A stretch of DNA of 64,000 nucleotides from Trileptium ribeirensis (GCA_030248225.1 JASANE010021424.1:1-64000), one strand, 5' to 3'. Counted from the stretch's first letter, positions 12,061-23,769 are shown. The notes: generated from the letters alone by a model not told the origin. A program made the numbers and translations.

Positions 12061-12219
12061 TGAAATTTGGCAGCGTCTGTTTATGGTTTTTTCGTGTGAC
12101 ATGCATAACTCAACTTCTGACAGTCAGATCAGGTCGTGCGATACATCACTCGAAAGCTTGAAATCTCTGTTTGTGCCCTCTAGTTAGGCGCAAAAACCGA
12201 TTCGAACTCCTTCCCCCTC

Positions 12220-12900
12220 AAAAAGTGGTTCAAAAGGACCCATGAAGAGTACTTAGGATCCCACCAAAACACGTTATGGGTCATATATCGACAACAACCG
12301 ATGTGATCTGGTCGCATAATGGGCTTATTTTGTTCAGAAGGTATAGCTCTATAAAGCAATGCAGATGTTGCTTTGCCGAGGTCACCTACGCTGCAGGCTT
12401 GGGTCAAAATGGGTTTTAAAATAGACTCTTGGGACCCCGAAAACACCAAATTGGTCATATCTCATCAACCACTGGAGCGATTTGACGAATTGAGCTCATT
12501 TTATTGAGAAAGCAAAGCTCTATATAGCTATATACGCTGCTTTGTTATTGATCTCACCCGTTGAGCAGGGTTGGGTTAAGATAGGTTGTAGAAGGGCCCT
12601 CTGGGCCGAATACACCAAATTGGCCATATCTCCTCAACCAATGGAGCGATTCGGCTAACTAGGATCGTTTTGTTCAGAAAGCAAAGCTCTATATAGCTAC
12701 ATACACTGCGTTGCTATTGACTGCACTTGTCGAGCAGGGTTGGGTAAAGGTGGTTTACACATGGGCTCTTGGAACATCGAAAACACCAAATTGAACATAT
12801 CTCCTCAACCACTTTAGCGATTCGGCTAAGATTGGGCTCAGTTTGTTAAGAGATCAAAGCTATATATAGCTATATGCGGTGTTCTACTACATGAGTTTCG
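12220..12900 (+). repeat. tandem repeat array, about 170-182 bp unit, four copies
   Basis: 'CACCAAA' anchors occur at 12262, 12444, 12613 and 12784, spaced 182, 169 and 171 bases apart. They are followed by 'CATATCTCCTCAACCA', 'GAGCGATT', 'GTTCAGAAAGCAAAGCTCTA' and 'GAGCAGGGTTGGGT'-type segments in each copy. The first copy is the most diverged. The array is intronic and has no conserved frame, although a 92-codon minus ORF crosses the first copy by chance. Confidence 0.88.
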
Positions 12901-13466
12901 TTTTGGATCTTCGACTTCCGAACGAAATGTAAATATTTTCCTAACTTTTATATACACTCTCATAATTCACTCTCCTGGCCATGAGACAAGTCTTTAGTTT
13001 AGAAATTGTTAGTAACCTAAGAAATATTACAGCTAGCTTTATTATGGTCCTCGCAGGATTTGGCCTAAGTCTTAGGGATCGATTCTAGATGGAACGACAA
13101 CGATGTCGTTGCGCCACATTTTAAAAAGGTCCAATGGTTGTTACCACTATTAAAAACTCGAAATTAAATACTATCCCAAATTCAACATATATACTGATGA
13201 TATTGGAAAGTCAAATCTCTATTATGGTACAAATTAGCAGTTCCAGTTACTAGATTTTCTCCTGCAATTAGGACTTATTTATTAAGTATCAATTTTATCG
13301 GTTTTAGAATTTCAAGCTCGTCTATGGAAAGACTTTCCATCTTGTCAACGCACGATTGGTCAAAGGGTAAGAATTGGGCAAATTTTACGGGTAACTTTTG
13401 ACTCTAGTTCCGTTTTACTCTAGGTGTAATATTTTGATTTCGGTATTATAACTAAATTATAAATAA
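12901..13466. other. intron sequence, nothing recognised
   Basis: Anonymous sequence between the tandem array and the MITE. No exon or repeat structure seen. Confidence 0.45.
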
Positions 13467-13936
13467 CAGGGTTCCGCGGAATTCACGGTGCGATTTTCCA
13501 TGTCTCCAGAGCCCAAAATCCCTGGTTCAAACTGAGATTAAATCGGGGTTTGCGACTATGAGGAATCACTATAAGAGCACTCGGTACGCCAGAGGTACGT
13601 ACTGAATTCTTGAGCATTACGTAACAAGCCCAATTCAAGGCGAATTTTACAGCGAATAAACCTCGATTTCGGATTTTCAGTTAAAGTTATATAATTAATA
13701 TCAACATTTTGATGTTCGGAGATGAATGAGCCGAAGTGCTAAAACCGGTTCCAGGAATAACTGGAACCTAAAACAAAAAATGAAACCGAGTTAAACCGTG
13801 AATTTCTCCTAAATATGCTAGTTAAATTTAATTTTAGAATTCACAACTTTTTCCCTGTTGAAAAATGGCAAAATTCCCTGTTTTTCCCTGTAAAAATATC
13901 AGTTTTCATTGTTTCCCCTGTTGCGCGGGAACCCTG
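13467..13936. mobile_element. hAT-type MITE (non-autonomous DNA transposon)
   Basis: The segment begins CAGGGTTCCGCGG and ends CGCGGGAACCCTG, a terminal inverted repeat of about 12 bp with the CAGGG ends typical of hAT elements. It is flanked by AAATAA on both sides (13461-13466 and 13937-13942), shorter than the 8-bp duplication expected for hAT, so the duplication may have decayed. The interior repeats the hAT-like phrases 'AAATTCCCTGTTTTTCCCTG' near the right end. No coding capacity in 470 bp. A decayed hAT transposase lies 1.6 kb away and could belong to a related family, but that link is inference. Confidence 0.72.
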
Positions 13937-14317
13937 AAATAAGGTAGATAGGAGTGGTTTGATTCAAAACAAGAATTTTTTTATCAATCCAACGTTATCT
14001 GGTGGAAGTTTTTTCAGCTGAGTCGTTGCCTCAGTACTTCCGATTAAGGCTCAAATTTTAGAAGAGGCCGCCCACTTTTAGCTTGCAAACACGGTTGAAT
14101 CCTGTCAACCTTTAGAGTTTTATTAAAGAAACACCAATTTCATATTTGTGACATAACAAAAATTTCCTGGACGGAATTAAATTTTTTCTACTAGTAATTT
14201 TCCAATAGGAAATTCGTTAATAAGCAAAGTCGGTTGCCATGATCAAAGCGTAACAAAATTCTTAAAACCAAAACAATGGAAAGGTTCTGTCAGTGCAAAT
14301 TTCAAATTTAAACAAGA

Positions 14318-14760
14318 AATCTTTATTAAACATTGGTCGAATCAGGATCAATTCCTATCCCTTAACTCGACTCAGGGAATCACGTAAAATTAAATCACCG
14401 CGGTTGTCGCATTGGTTTTACGCCTTAACTCATGACCGAGGAGAAATCAGAATGACTTTAGCAAGGGTGAAGTGTTTTCTATGTGTTTCTCGGAATCAGA
14501 CTCTCAATAACGAATTCCTATTCCTGACCAAGGCTAGCCTCCGACTTCTCCACTTTCCTACTCACACGCCCGCACTTACATACAGACACCAATACTCCGC
14601 CGTCCATTCAGCACCCACGAGCGACACTATACGAGCGAAAGATGAAAAACTTCACACAAATTCGCCATGTCATGAAACGTCGGAAGGACAGCAAAGTCGC
14701 CCGAACTCCGCACTAAGCAAAGTTGCCTGAACTGCGTAGATTTCAGTCGGGACAGTTAAC
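14318..14760 (+). repeat. diverged relative of the giant LTR, central part
   Basis: 'CTCGACTCAGGGAA', 'GCCTTAACTCATGACCGAGG', 'ATCAGAATGACTT', 'CCGTCCAT' and 'CCCGAACTCCGCACTAAGCAAAGT' match, in order, segments at about 33830-33950 and 34195-34340 in the left LTR. With the outer-end match at 9236-10230 this suggests one old LTR copy spread over about 9236-14760, interrupted by the tandem array and the MITE. A 145-codon ORF across it has no known motif and is probably chance. Confidence 0.55.
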
Positions 14761-15559
14761 CACAACTGTCGGGTTCTATGATTTCGGTCAACGGTCAAAC
14801 GGATGCCGTTTAATTAATACCTGTGTTTCGGTCTCTCCTTAACTTAACAATTAAATTTAAAATTGGGACTGCTATTGTAACCCGGTGGCGGGGCTAAAGT
14901 TTTGGAAATTCCTAACATTCGTTTGAATTAGGGGTAATTAAAACGCGCTCGTTAATTTAATTATCGTCGTCCACGGGAACCTAAAATTTGTCATCCCGTC
15001 GCGGAACCAGATTTTAGGTCAGCAAAATTGTCAATTTTAGCGAGGATTTGTCCCATATTTCCAGACACCTAAATTCCCTTTGTTTTCTGGGATGATTATA
15101 CAAATTCCATGCCGTTCCAGAATTTAGGCCGAAACAGCGACGTCCATCAATTCCGAAAGTTCTGAATTGACAGTTTAAAAGCCGTTTTGTTTATCACAGT
15201 TTTCCGCTTTCCGAATATAAATGAACACCGTGTATTTAACACGAATTTATATTTTGCGTTTTGTAATTAAAATTTACAAATTTTGTAAAATTTGCTGTTC
15301 GCTGCACGGCGACCAGGCACAAATCAGGTCGCCTTCCCCAGTTTTTCCCAATTCCCTGAGACCAAATTCCAGGGTTTATATAGTCATGAAAATTAGCTCA
15401 AATCAGTATCCAAATAGGAAGCCACATCATATTACAGGTATAAAGCAGTAATTCTCGCGTTTTCAACGGAATATTTTTCCCTAGATCTTTCGGCAAAATG
15501 AATTTTGGGATTTCGTAGAGACCTAAAATCACCGACAATACTCACCTACCAGTAATTGC
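14761..15559. other. intron sequence, nothing defined
   Basis: Anonymous sequence, possibly the remaining part of the old LTR copy or the flank of the hAT relic. The phrase 'CAATTCCCTGAGACCAAATTCC' resembles the interior of the MITE. I could not identify ends. Confidence 0.35.
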
Positions 15560-17470
15560 CATTGTTTTTCTTAGAACTTCTGTAGTTCTCTCAAAGTAGT
15601 TCCATATTTTTGCGCTCGTTCGCCGTAGCAGCTTCAAGTTGCCGCTTCTTCTGTCGGTCGTCTCCTTTTGCGACTGTTTCCGCTGATTACATTCCGCTCG
15701 CTGTTGCACGCGCTGTGAACGCTTTGCGTCTAACGCATCGTGATACCGTGACCGCGCGGTTCGGACGTATTGGAGCAATGTCGGCGTTATCTGTAGCTGG
15801 GCTACGCCGCCGATTGACTCCAGACCATCATACACGAGTCGCAATGAAATAAGGGATTCTTCTTGTAAGTTCTCTACAAGACAAGCCTTATTTACCGAAA
15901 AACCACTTTCCACGACAGCGTTTCCATGGGACAATATCAGGACTTTGCGGACAACCATCCACAAATCAGCGAGTCCTTCATAGTTTTCCAGCAGAACGGC
16001 ATATAATTCGCAGTTCAAGTGTCCGTAAAGACCTTAGCAGCTGCACAAATCTTGGCGTCACCACAAAATGTAGAAAACTGAGTTTTAGCAGGGTCCGCCA
16101 TCTGCGCCGAACTTATTCAAGTGTCAACATAATATCTCGAGTATTTTCTGCATGCGCTGTTGCAAAATCGAGCTGGGTGAGCACAATAACTTTGGGGATA
16201 GGCATCTGCAACCTCGCACGAGCCGGAACCTTAGCGGGCTCCTATCGAAAATCTTGCTGACCATTGCATTCAAAAAATCACGGCAAGCCTGGAAAAAGTT
16301 CAGTCGAGAAAGATCCGATACCTTGGCATCACAAAGCGCTTTTTCGGCTCCAAAGCCGATATCAATGTCTTTGAAAGCCCGGGAATGTGGCGATTTCGCC
16401 GATAAATCGAGCTTGAGCGGCTTCGACGGCTTGTCTGACAGTGAGTCGACGACAGTCGATTTGATGAATCGCCGGAGAATATTAATTACGAGCATCTGCA
16501 GTGATTCAAATAGAAGAGGTACCATAGAGTCGTTCATTTGAAAACGGGTGAGGAAAGGTTCAACACTCAAGCAAACAGAGCGGAAAAATTCCAGCTTCGC
16601 TCGGAGCAAGAGATCATCGAAGGCTTGCTTCATTTTGGCAAAAGACTGGACGGCAGGTTGTGGATTAACCTCGGCAACGTATTTCTTAAAATTTTCGGTC
16701 CATCGAACCGGGCAAAATTTCTTGGCAAACATAGAACTACCCTAGATGTTCGTAAACTCAGCGCGTCTGGCTGGACTGTCCTTAAACACGTAGTGCATGA
16801 AGCTCAACAAACTGTTAATTCCCTACTTAGACGTCCGATGGCCAGTCTGGAAGGCACCGTTGACCACGTGTAGCCCACAGCTTCCGGCATCTAACAGTTC
16901 AGAATCGGTCTATGACTCCGAAAAGTTGGATTTCAGCTTGTCCAAAAAACTGAAATTCACGCTAGGCCCGTTCATCGACACTTGCAGTAGCTTAGTTTTG
17001 GTCAGTTTGCTGTCAGTTAAGGCACCCAAAAAACCCTTCCAGAATATATATGGCACGCGATCGTCCCAGAAACACTGACGTCAGATACCTCGAATTAACC
17101 TGATGTCCCAGTATAGAACGATCAAATCCATCTGAAATCGCAGAGCTACTTTGTTGAGCGACTGGTCGAAACAATATATTCATCGGCATCTCCGATGAAT
17201 TTTAGCAGCTGCGCTTTGAAGTAAGGCGCTAAGCCATACGATACAAGATATGCCACTTTGTCCTTTGCAATTGATGTCTGTCGTGCGATGTCGCTGTCCG
17301 GAAACGTAGACTGGAAGAGCGATGTGATTCCGTCTGAGGATCTATACGACAAATGACTTGTGACGCATTTGCAAGCCCATAGAATCTCGGCTTTGGTGAC
17401 ACTATTCTTTAGCACTAGTGGTGCCGGGTTTGGGTCATCGCATCGAACATACGTAGAGGGCACGGTTTTG
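15542..17470 (-). pseudogene. decayed hAT-superfamily transposase
   Basis: Fragments of one protein are readable in successive frames on the minus strand. In order: 'FPDSDIARQTSIAKDKVAYL' with 'YGLAPYFKAQLL' (about 17150-17463); 'SFDESLNKVALRFQMDLIVLYWD'-like text; 'DAGSCGLHVVNGAFQTGH' and 'SPARRAEFTNI' (about 16750-16930); a Trp-Phe stretch 'FCPVRWTENFKKYV' (16124-16732); and a C-terminal 'LSHGNAVVESGFSVNK' block (about 15900). The last resembles the C-terminal dimerisation region of hAT transposases. Frameshifts and stops separate the pieces, so no full protein can be made. I recognise this as a widespread animal hAT-lineage family but cannot name the subfamily. Termini were not found. Confidence 0.72.
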
Positions 17471-18194
17471 TGCTGGAAGGCTGCTGGTAGAACGAAGAAA
17501 GCGTTTTCTGTTGATTCAAGTTACAAAGAGGTTTCTTGTGACCCCTGGACGACGCATGGCTACGAATTGCAGTTAGGCCCATGTTGCTGAGAGAAAATGT
17601 CTTTACGCACAGCTTACATCACGCATTATTGTCATTAACCGGATCAGCTGCCAACCAGCTTGAATAACTCGAATTATCCAGTATCCAACGTCCTTGGTAT
17701 ACAGCTGACACTTTATCTCGCAAATATGTATGTATTGACACCTATAGATTGCAGTTTAATTGCTGAAAAAAATTAAGTGTGATTTAAAACATAAAATATA
17801 CTGTTATATATACAAACAATATTAGGTTTCCTGCAGTTTTGCAGATTCGTTTTCCCTGATTTCATTGATTAATTCCGTAAACAATATGAGCGCTCAGGCC
17901 GCCAAAGGTCGTTAACCGGGCATAACCTGCTATATTATATACAAAGCATTAAGTTTTCACCTAATGGATTACGTGGAGGTGGAGGAATATTACTTTGGTA
18001 ATCAATTTGTTCAACAATAATTCATCAATGTTCAAACGGCATTTCACTCAAATATTCCCGGTCGTAGACACCCTGCTTCCTGGTATATAAGGGCGGTCCA
18101 AGGATTCCCTAAAATACCAAGCTTTTTGTCACACAACCTAAGCTCATCAGTTTTTTCTATCACCTACCATCATCTCATTTTTATAACCATTCAG
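17471..18194. other. intron sequence, nothing recognised
   Basis: AT-rich sequence upstream of the hAT relic. A short plus-strand ORF at its left edge is antisense or flank of the relic. No exon seen. Confidence 0.4.
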
Positions 18195-18460
18195 AGTTAC
18201 AAGAATCATTTGTTGATAATCAAATCGACCACACGTTCGGGTATGGATTAATACGATACGGTCGCTCACTTGACAGCATTAGTGTACAGCAAGAATGGAA
18301 ATAGTATAAGCAATACAGCTCAAGTACAAAGTTTACACAGGGACTTTACACCGGGATTAAGTAAAACCAAGAGTCACAGCCTTCCTAATCGAACGTACAC
18401 AGCAGGAAGCTATATCAGCATCAATACTAATTTTTATCCTTTACGAACACTCTTGTGCCT
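18195..18460 (+). repeat. second copy of the 9898-10155 repeat segment
   Basis: 'AAGAATCATTTGTTGATAATCAAATCGACCACACGTTCGG' and the following 200 bases ('GTACGGTC'-like, 'AGTGTACAGCAAGAATGG', 'ACACAGGGA', 'TTAAGTAAAACCAAGAGTCA', 'CGTACACAGC.GGAAGC') align without large gaps to 9898-10155 at roughly four bases in five. Both are in the same orientation. They appear to be two copies of one LTR-related repeat. Confidence 0.82.
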
Positions 18461-18599
18461 GCGGAACGCGTAATACAGGTACAAATCGCGGGTCAGGAAT
18501 GGTAAGGTATCACGAGATAAATCATCAAATCCGACCGGCAGTACACATATATACAGAATAACGCTCATTTACACTATTTCCATAATTACACGTAATACG

Positions 18600-19095
18600 A
18601 TACGACGGACACGGACGGTGGGTCGGAACCAGGAAAGCATCACGGGGTGTCCCAGCAGAGCCAGGAAACCAGATATATTAATCTGGGCTCACCAAATTGT
18701 GAGAGGGTGGGGGCCTGGAATTTTTTGGTTCCCCCTGGTTCAGAACAGGTGCAACCCGGTTCATGCCACCTGGCAAAATTTTGGAATACCCTCGAATCAC
18801 CACCTCTCGGAAAATTTTTTGTTTCCAACCGGTCCAAAACACATTAAATTTAATCAAAATTTGCACTAAAATTCCGTTCTGAAGACAAAAATTTCGCAAA
18901 TTTTATCAAAATTTGCTTCAAAGTCTCAATCTTTTTCTCTCAATCAAAAGTGTTTTGACAGTGTTTCTGACACGATTTTTAACCGTTTTTCTCTTGGTAA
19001 AATGCCCCTGGCAAAATCAGGTGCCCCCGGTTCGAAACCAGGGTCCCCCTGATACATGCCCCCTGGCAAAATTTTCAGCGAATGGAGAGCTCAGT
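18600..19095 (+). repeat. dispersed repeat with 'CCCCTGGCAAAA' motifs, second copy
   Basis: The segment contains 'GGTTCCCCCTGGTTCAGAAC', 'CATGCCACCTGGCAAAATTT', 'ATGCCCCTGGCAAAATCAGG' and ends 'TTTTCAGCGAATGGAG', parallel to 4880-5262. The motif itself repeats several times inside the copy. Confidence 0.6.
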
Positions 19096-19570
19096 TAATT
19101 ATACATCAAATATAACGAACAAATGGATCACACAAGTTTCACTTGACCAGTGAAGTATCAATAATAATCATGAAATTATGTGCAAACAGTACAATAAAGG
19201 TACAAATCAAACCCTTTGAATAATTAGTATAAAACTACAAACCTTGCATATATACATGTGCAAATCAAGTATTCGACCACTATTGATGCGATTACGATAA
19301 TACGTAACACAATTATAGCGACAGCATAATACGTATTACAATAATAGCTCATGTAATGTTAACAATAGATTATATATACAATTATAACTTGGTTAAATGA
19401 CAGCAAATATGAACGATGCCAGATGATTTTTCAAGGTCGCAAAAACTCTGATATACACACACTCGCTCGGGTGAGGGGAACTTGAATTTCGTCCATGAGT
19501 GTTGATTGTACTCAGTTTTCTATGACGGACCTAATTTTAGGGTTCAATGATGATGCCCATTGCACTGTGG
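19096..19570. other. intron sequence, nothing recognised
   Basis: AT-rich sequence with many 'ATACGTA' and 'TAATACG' phrases; no exon or clear repeat unit. Confidence 0.4.
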
Positions 19571-21130
19571 GGTCATTTCATGCTACGATGACCTTTTGGT
19601 CGGGGGGGGGGGGTGGTAAAACTGGATATTTTGGCCAGTAGCACATAAACGTGCAGAGAACTGGTAAAAATGTTATTTACGCTAGGAAGCGTCATTAGTT
19701 AGCTAGTCCAAACAAAAAAAAATTTTCGGCTTCACGCGCGCCGTAAGAGGCTGGACATCCACATATGTCCCAAATTGACAAAAATCGTAATGACTAATTT
19801 TACGACCTCTTTTTTTCGGGTAGTGTCGTGGCTCCGTGTTCGAAGTTATGGCCCAAATTCTTTTCTATGCAGGATTAGCGACGTCTATACAACATTTTTA
19901 ATTGCACGATTTTCAAACCTACTCCAATCATGAAAAGTGACAGCTGTCGATATGGCGTGAACCCCAGTTTTACCAAATTCTTTTTTTGGTCATTGCTCGT
20001 TACTTATGCATGGTACATAAACGTTGTTCATATATCATACCTGTCCCCTGGATGCCTTTTGAAAAAATATTAACCCAGGTGCTTGCTGTTACTTAAATCA
20101 GCGCTAGGGTCAAAAGGTCGATTTTAGCACATTTGATTGCCCACCCCCGCCGACCGTTGCTAGTTAGGGGTATGGTGGAGTCAGTAGAAGTCAATTAATT
20201 TGTCTGTTATGGTTCTTTCCAATCACGAAGCGAATGGTGAAACTACCTGAGCTCTATCTCGCGGCCGACCTGCTGATCTCAGGATTTTACCCACCCTCGA
20301 CCACCACCAAAATGTGGAAAAATCGAACACATATGTTATTTCGAGGAAATTTCACGCTTTTGGTTCATAATACATTGTGGCAATACATTTGGACGACATA
20401 TGTCGCAAAATTATTTTTTGAAAAAATTCTAAATTTATCCCCCCCTGACCATGGTCTCAGGCATGCACACTGGCAGTTGATATGGGATGCCATTTGGTAC
20501 CCCTCATAGTGGAAATGGTGGTATAGAATATCTTACATACCGTTTTCAAGTTAACTATGCTGGTTAAACACGGTCGAATTGGCCATTTCACATTTTTACC
20601 CCCCCCCCGACCACCAGCTACTTCCGGCATTGTAACATATCTGTCAAAGGGTATGTTTTGAATTTTTTTGCATAACACTTCCCCCAGGCTAAACTATCGA
20701 TATAAATAGCTACCGTTTATGGCCGCTTCGTTTCCATTTAATAACCGGTATAAATCGGGACCCCCGTGTTTTAAAAGTGTTAAATGTGACCCAAGAATAG
20801 GCATAAAAAGCTTAATTTTTGATAAACGGAGTTCCGCAAATAACGTCATTTTGACCGCGCTGACGGGCTGCACGAGATACGATCACAAAATCGAGGCAAG
20901 ATGCAACCTGGAGCATACCAGAGGCCATTATATGGTATCTTGCTGAGCAGCAGGGGGTGATATTTGGGAAGCCATAGCATAAAAACGGTTAAAAAATTTA
21001 CTATAACGACCTCAAATTAGGGATCCTTGACGTTTTTTGGTCATATGGTGTAAAAATGAAGATAATCGGAGCCAAAAAAGTCATTAATCATTTTTTCTGG
21101 GGCAAAAGGACATCGTAGCGTGAAATGACC
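19571..21130. mobile_element. non-autonomous TIR DNA transposon, about 1.56 kb
   Basis: The left end GGTCATTTCATGCTACGATG (extending through 'ACCTTTTGGTC' to 19601) is mirrored at the right end by the reverse complement: reading in from 21130 gives GGTCATTTCACGCTACGATG then 'TCCTTTTG'. The terminal inverted repeat is therefore about 28 bp with two mismatches. 'TGTGG' flanks the left end (19566-19570) and recurs one base outside the right end (21132-21136), a possible target duplication. The interior has G and C homopolymers, repeated 'CCCCC.GACCA' phrases and no transposase-like ORF. I cannot name the superfamily from these ends. Confidence 0.78.
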
Positions 21131-22405
21131 ATGTGGCAAGAATTAATCTATCGAGTAACAATCCAAAATGGACCTGTTACAAATATAACGAAACTACGCA
21201 CCTACGCTGTAACAGATCGGTATTAAAAAAGAGATGACATGATAACACAAGCACTAACATACCTGGCGTGTCCACAGTGGTGATGTGGGGCCCTACTGTT
21301 CAAAAAACATTTCGCCCCTCCCATATCTGAAAACGCATTATATTTATTATCTATATCTACATTCTACAGATAACCAAAACCACATTCATCAAATCTATGA
21401 GTTATTTAATAATATCGCACACGCGAGGACGAAAGGGACTTAACGTGGTTCACACAGGTTTTTACAGCGAAGGTGAGGGTTGCCCTCATTGCCCTCATAT
21501 GACCGTTAAGAGACGCCTCCCAACCCCCGGACCCCTTATATTTTCGTTTTAGATCATAATATTTTAACTTCTACTCAGTTTTGTCTATTTTGCCCTGATT
21601 TTGGCTAAAATTTTCCAAAATATTTGCTAGTTTTTTTACAAACCTGCTAAAATTTTTAACGACTCAGAAAACAATGCGTAACCAAATAAGTGGCGCCATA
21701 CTAAATTATTTGGGTAAATCTGGTTCGGCAACAGATGACATTAAAACCTGAACAGACTACATTTTTGAAATCGAGTTCTCTGAACGTGATAACATGAAAT
21801 GTTATACTATAGTCAAGAAACAGTAATAAAATAATCGCATTCAGCGTGTCTGATAACCTGACACTCGCTACACGATTTTTAGCCGTTGTGCCACGGAAGA
21901 CAGAGTCGGAGTTGTTTGCGTTCAACACAAGGGCACATGATCATCATTTTTACTACCAAACAAACGTTTTGTCCAAATCCATCCATCAGATGGTATATGA
22001 GTGACATCAACAGACACAAAAGGAAACTTTCCACCTGGCGCTAACAGTGGAAACCCCACTCGTTCCGTTTCAATATAAGGCATATATTAAAAATAAAATA
22101 AGAAGATGAGAAATTTACAACGAAAATACACTTGTGGGCTCCAAAATTCCACCCACATTTCGGAAAGCTGAACAGGTCAACACACTCGTCACATGATGCA
22201 GATTTGAATCGATTTCAAACTTCACCGGCAAATTCGTAAAATCTGAATATGAAACTATCTGTGTGAATATAAACATTAGCCTTATATAGTTTCGAAAAAC
22301 GATATTCAACAATTATTTTGAATTAAAAACTTTAATTCAAATTTTTTGTGAGAATAATTTAACATGCCACAAAGCAGAACGAATTAGAAGAGATACCGAT
22401 AAAAT
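21131..22405. other. sequence downstream of the zinc-knuckle exon, no gene recognised
   Basis: No exon or RNA gene recognised. This would be the first part of the 13.5-kb vasa intron, or intergenic if the zinc-knuckle exon is terminal. Confidence 0.4.
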
Positions 22406-22418
22406 TTTATTATTTATT
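22406..22418 (-). terminator. two AATAAA polyadenylation signals behind the zinc-knuckle exon
   Basis: On the minus strand AATAAA occurs at 22413-22418 and again at 22406-22411, about 72-84 bases after the in-frame TGA that closes the zinc-knuckle frame (22490-22492). The placement fits a 3' UTR of about 100 bases and a terminal-exon form of the transcript. AATAAA is common in AT-rich DNA, so this is suggestive only. Confidence 0.5.
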
Positions 22419-22494
22419 ATTCATCAGTTTATACATTCATGCATCTCCAGGAGCATTATTTTCGCAATTTTTTAACACGAAACTAATAATCAAC

Positions 22495-22863
22495 CTTGAC
22501 CTTTGCCGGGACAGTCACGTGATATATGTCCATGTTCTCCACATCTGTAGCACCCGCCGTTACCGCTATTAGGACAGTCTCGGGCGAAATGACCGTCTTG
22601 TCCACAACTTCGACAACCACTTCCGCCATCAGACCGATCATTGCCACCGCCTCTCCGGGCACCGAAACCTCCGCCTCCGCCACCACCACCGTCTCCACCA
22701 AATCCACCTCTACTGCTACCGCCTCCAAATCCACCGCCGCCACCACTTCCTTCGGAGCCTCGACAATCCCGCGCCAAATGTCCCGTCTCGCCACATTTGT
22801 GACACTCGCGGCCTCTGCTTCCACCAGTGTCAAATCCACGAGACCCACCAACACTTCCTCCGG
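22495..22863 (-). CDS. vasa: Gly-rich exon with three CCHC zinc knuckles (vasa N-terminal part, or separate CCHC gene)
   Basis: The frame encodes a Gly/Arg/Ser-rich protein with three CX2CX4HX4C zinc knuckles, '[14 protein letters not shown]', '[14 protein letters not shown]' and '[14 protein letters not shown]', separated by Gly-rich linkers with FGGG/RGG-type repeats. Such modules bind RNA and, in Vasa/GLH proteins, precede the helicase. The acceptor 'ttatag|CC' is phase 1. Two donors, AAAG|GTCAAG (exon end 22501) and CAAG|GTTGAT (22495), are both phase 1 and both match the next zinc-knuckle exon at 8980. If neither is used, the frame runs three more bases to a TGA at 22490-22492 followed by polyadenylation signals. 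The exon could therefore also end a short CNBP-like protein. The first coding exon was not found. Confidence 0.8.
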
Positions 22864-23279
22864 CTATAAATATACATAACATCTCAATAAAAAGCTCTAT
22901 TTTAGCATTCAGATAAGCATAGATCTCGGTAAAAAGCGTTGTTATCTTTAATTTTCTGAATTTCCGCTACCCATTTAAACGATATTGTGTGGCAAACAAA
23001 AAACTGCCAGAAATCATTATCAGTGCTTTCCGTTTACTTGCAAAAAATTATTTATATAACTCACAATAAGGTCCAATATTCTAATAACCACCTCAACATC
23101 CAGCACTTTTTGACAATATTTAACACTGCGCAGTTTGGTTATATTTAACACTACTGTGCGTTCCACCAACTGGGCGTTTTTGTCTTTAGGGGAGCTACGA
23201 CATATTATACCACATAAATAGAGCAGTCATGATCGGTACACTCTCCGCTGTTCAATATTTTGGATTTTTTAAATTACCA
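22864..23279. other. upstream intron of the zinc-knuckle exon, nothing recognised
   Basis: AT-rich sequence between the acceptor at 22864 and the Helitron; no exon recognised. Confidence 0.4.
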
Positions 23280-23528
23280 TCTCTATATATATAAGCGGAG
23301 AGGGATTTTCGTGGATTCAAAATGTTTGTCTTTGAACTCTATCAAAAGTATTATAGATACACCCCAACTTATATAGCTATATTCTGAATCAGCAGTCCAA
23401 CTTAGGTTGTAAACATATTTCTAAACCCTCAGGTGGTATAGTTTGTGGGTTAGCTAATTATGTATTAGCTTAAGTGCTGAGTTAATTGGTGCACTTTTGG
23501 ATGTCTGCATTATCCCAGTCGATCAGTG

Positions 23529-23661
23529 GGCGACGTTTCAGCAGGAATACTGTGTTCTATTCTATCGAATTCCACTGTCTATATATTATAAGAGGCGACG
23601 CTTCGCAGGAGGACTGTGTTCTATTCCACCGCTATTCAGCAGGAGGACCGTGTTCAGTTCG
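23529..23661 (+). repeat. three short repeats inside the Helitron
   Basis: 'CAGCAGGAATACTGTGTTC', 'CGCAGGAGGACTGTGTTC' and 'CAGCAGGAGGACCGTGTTC' occur at about 23538, 23606 and 23638. They lie in the 5' half of the element. Confidence 0.6.
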
Positions 23662-23769
23662 CTATGCAAGTGTTTTTAGCATGTAGCGTAGCGTTTATTT
23701 TGTTATTTACTTTCACTCATAAACGTAACGTTCAAGCAATCATTATTATGCGATGACGCAATTATTGAT

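Noticed and set aside
14293..14730. 145-codon plus-strand ORF
   Set aside because: Covers sequence matching non-coding LTR segments elsewhere in the window; no motif.
22526..22879. 117-codon Thr/Ser-rich plus-strand ORF
   Set aside because: Shadow of the Gly-rich zinc-knuckle exon on the opposite strand.
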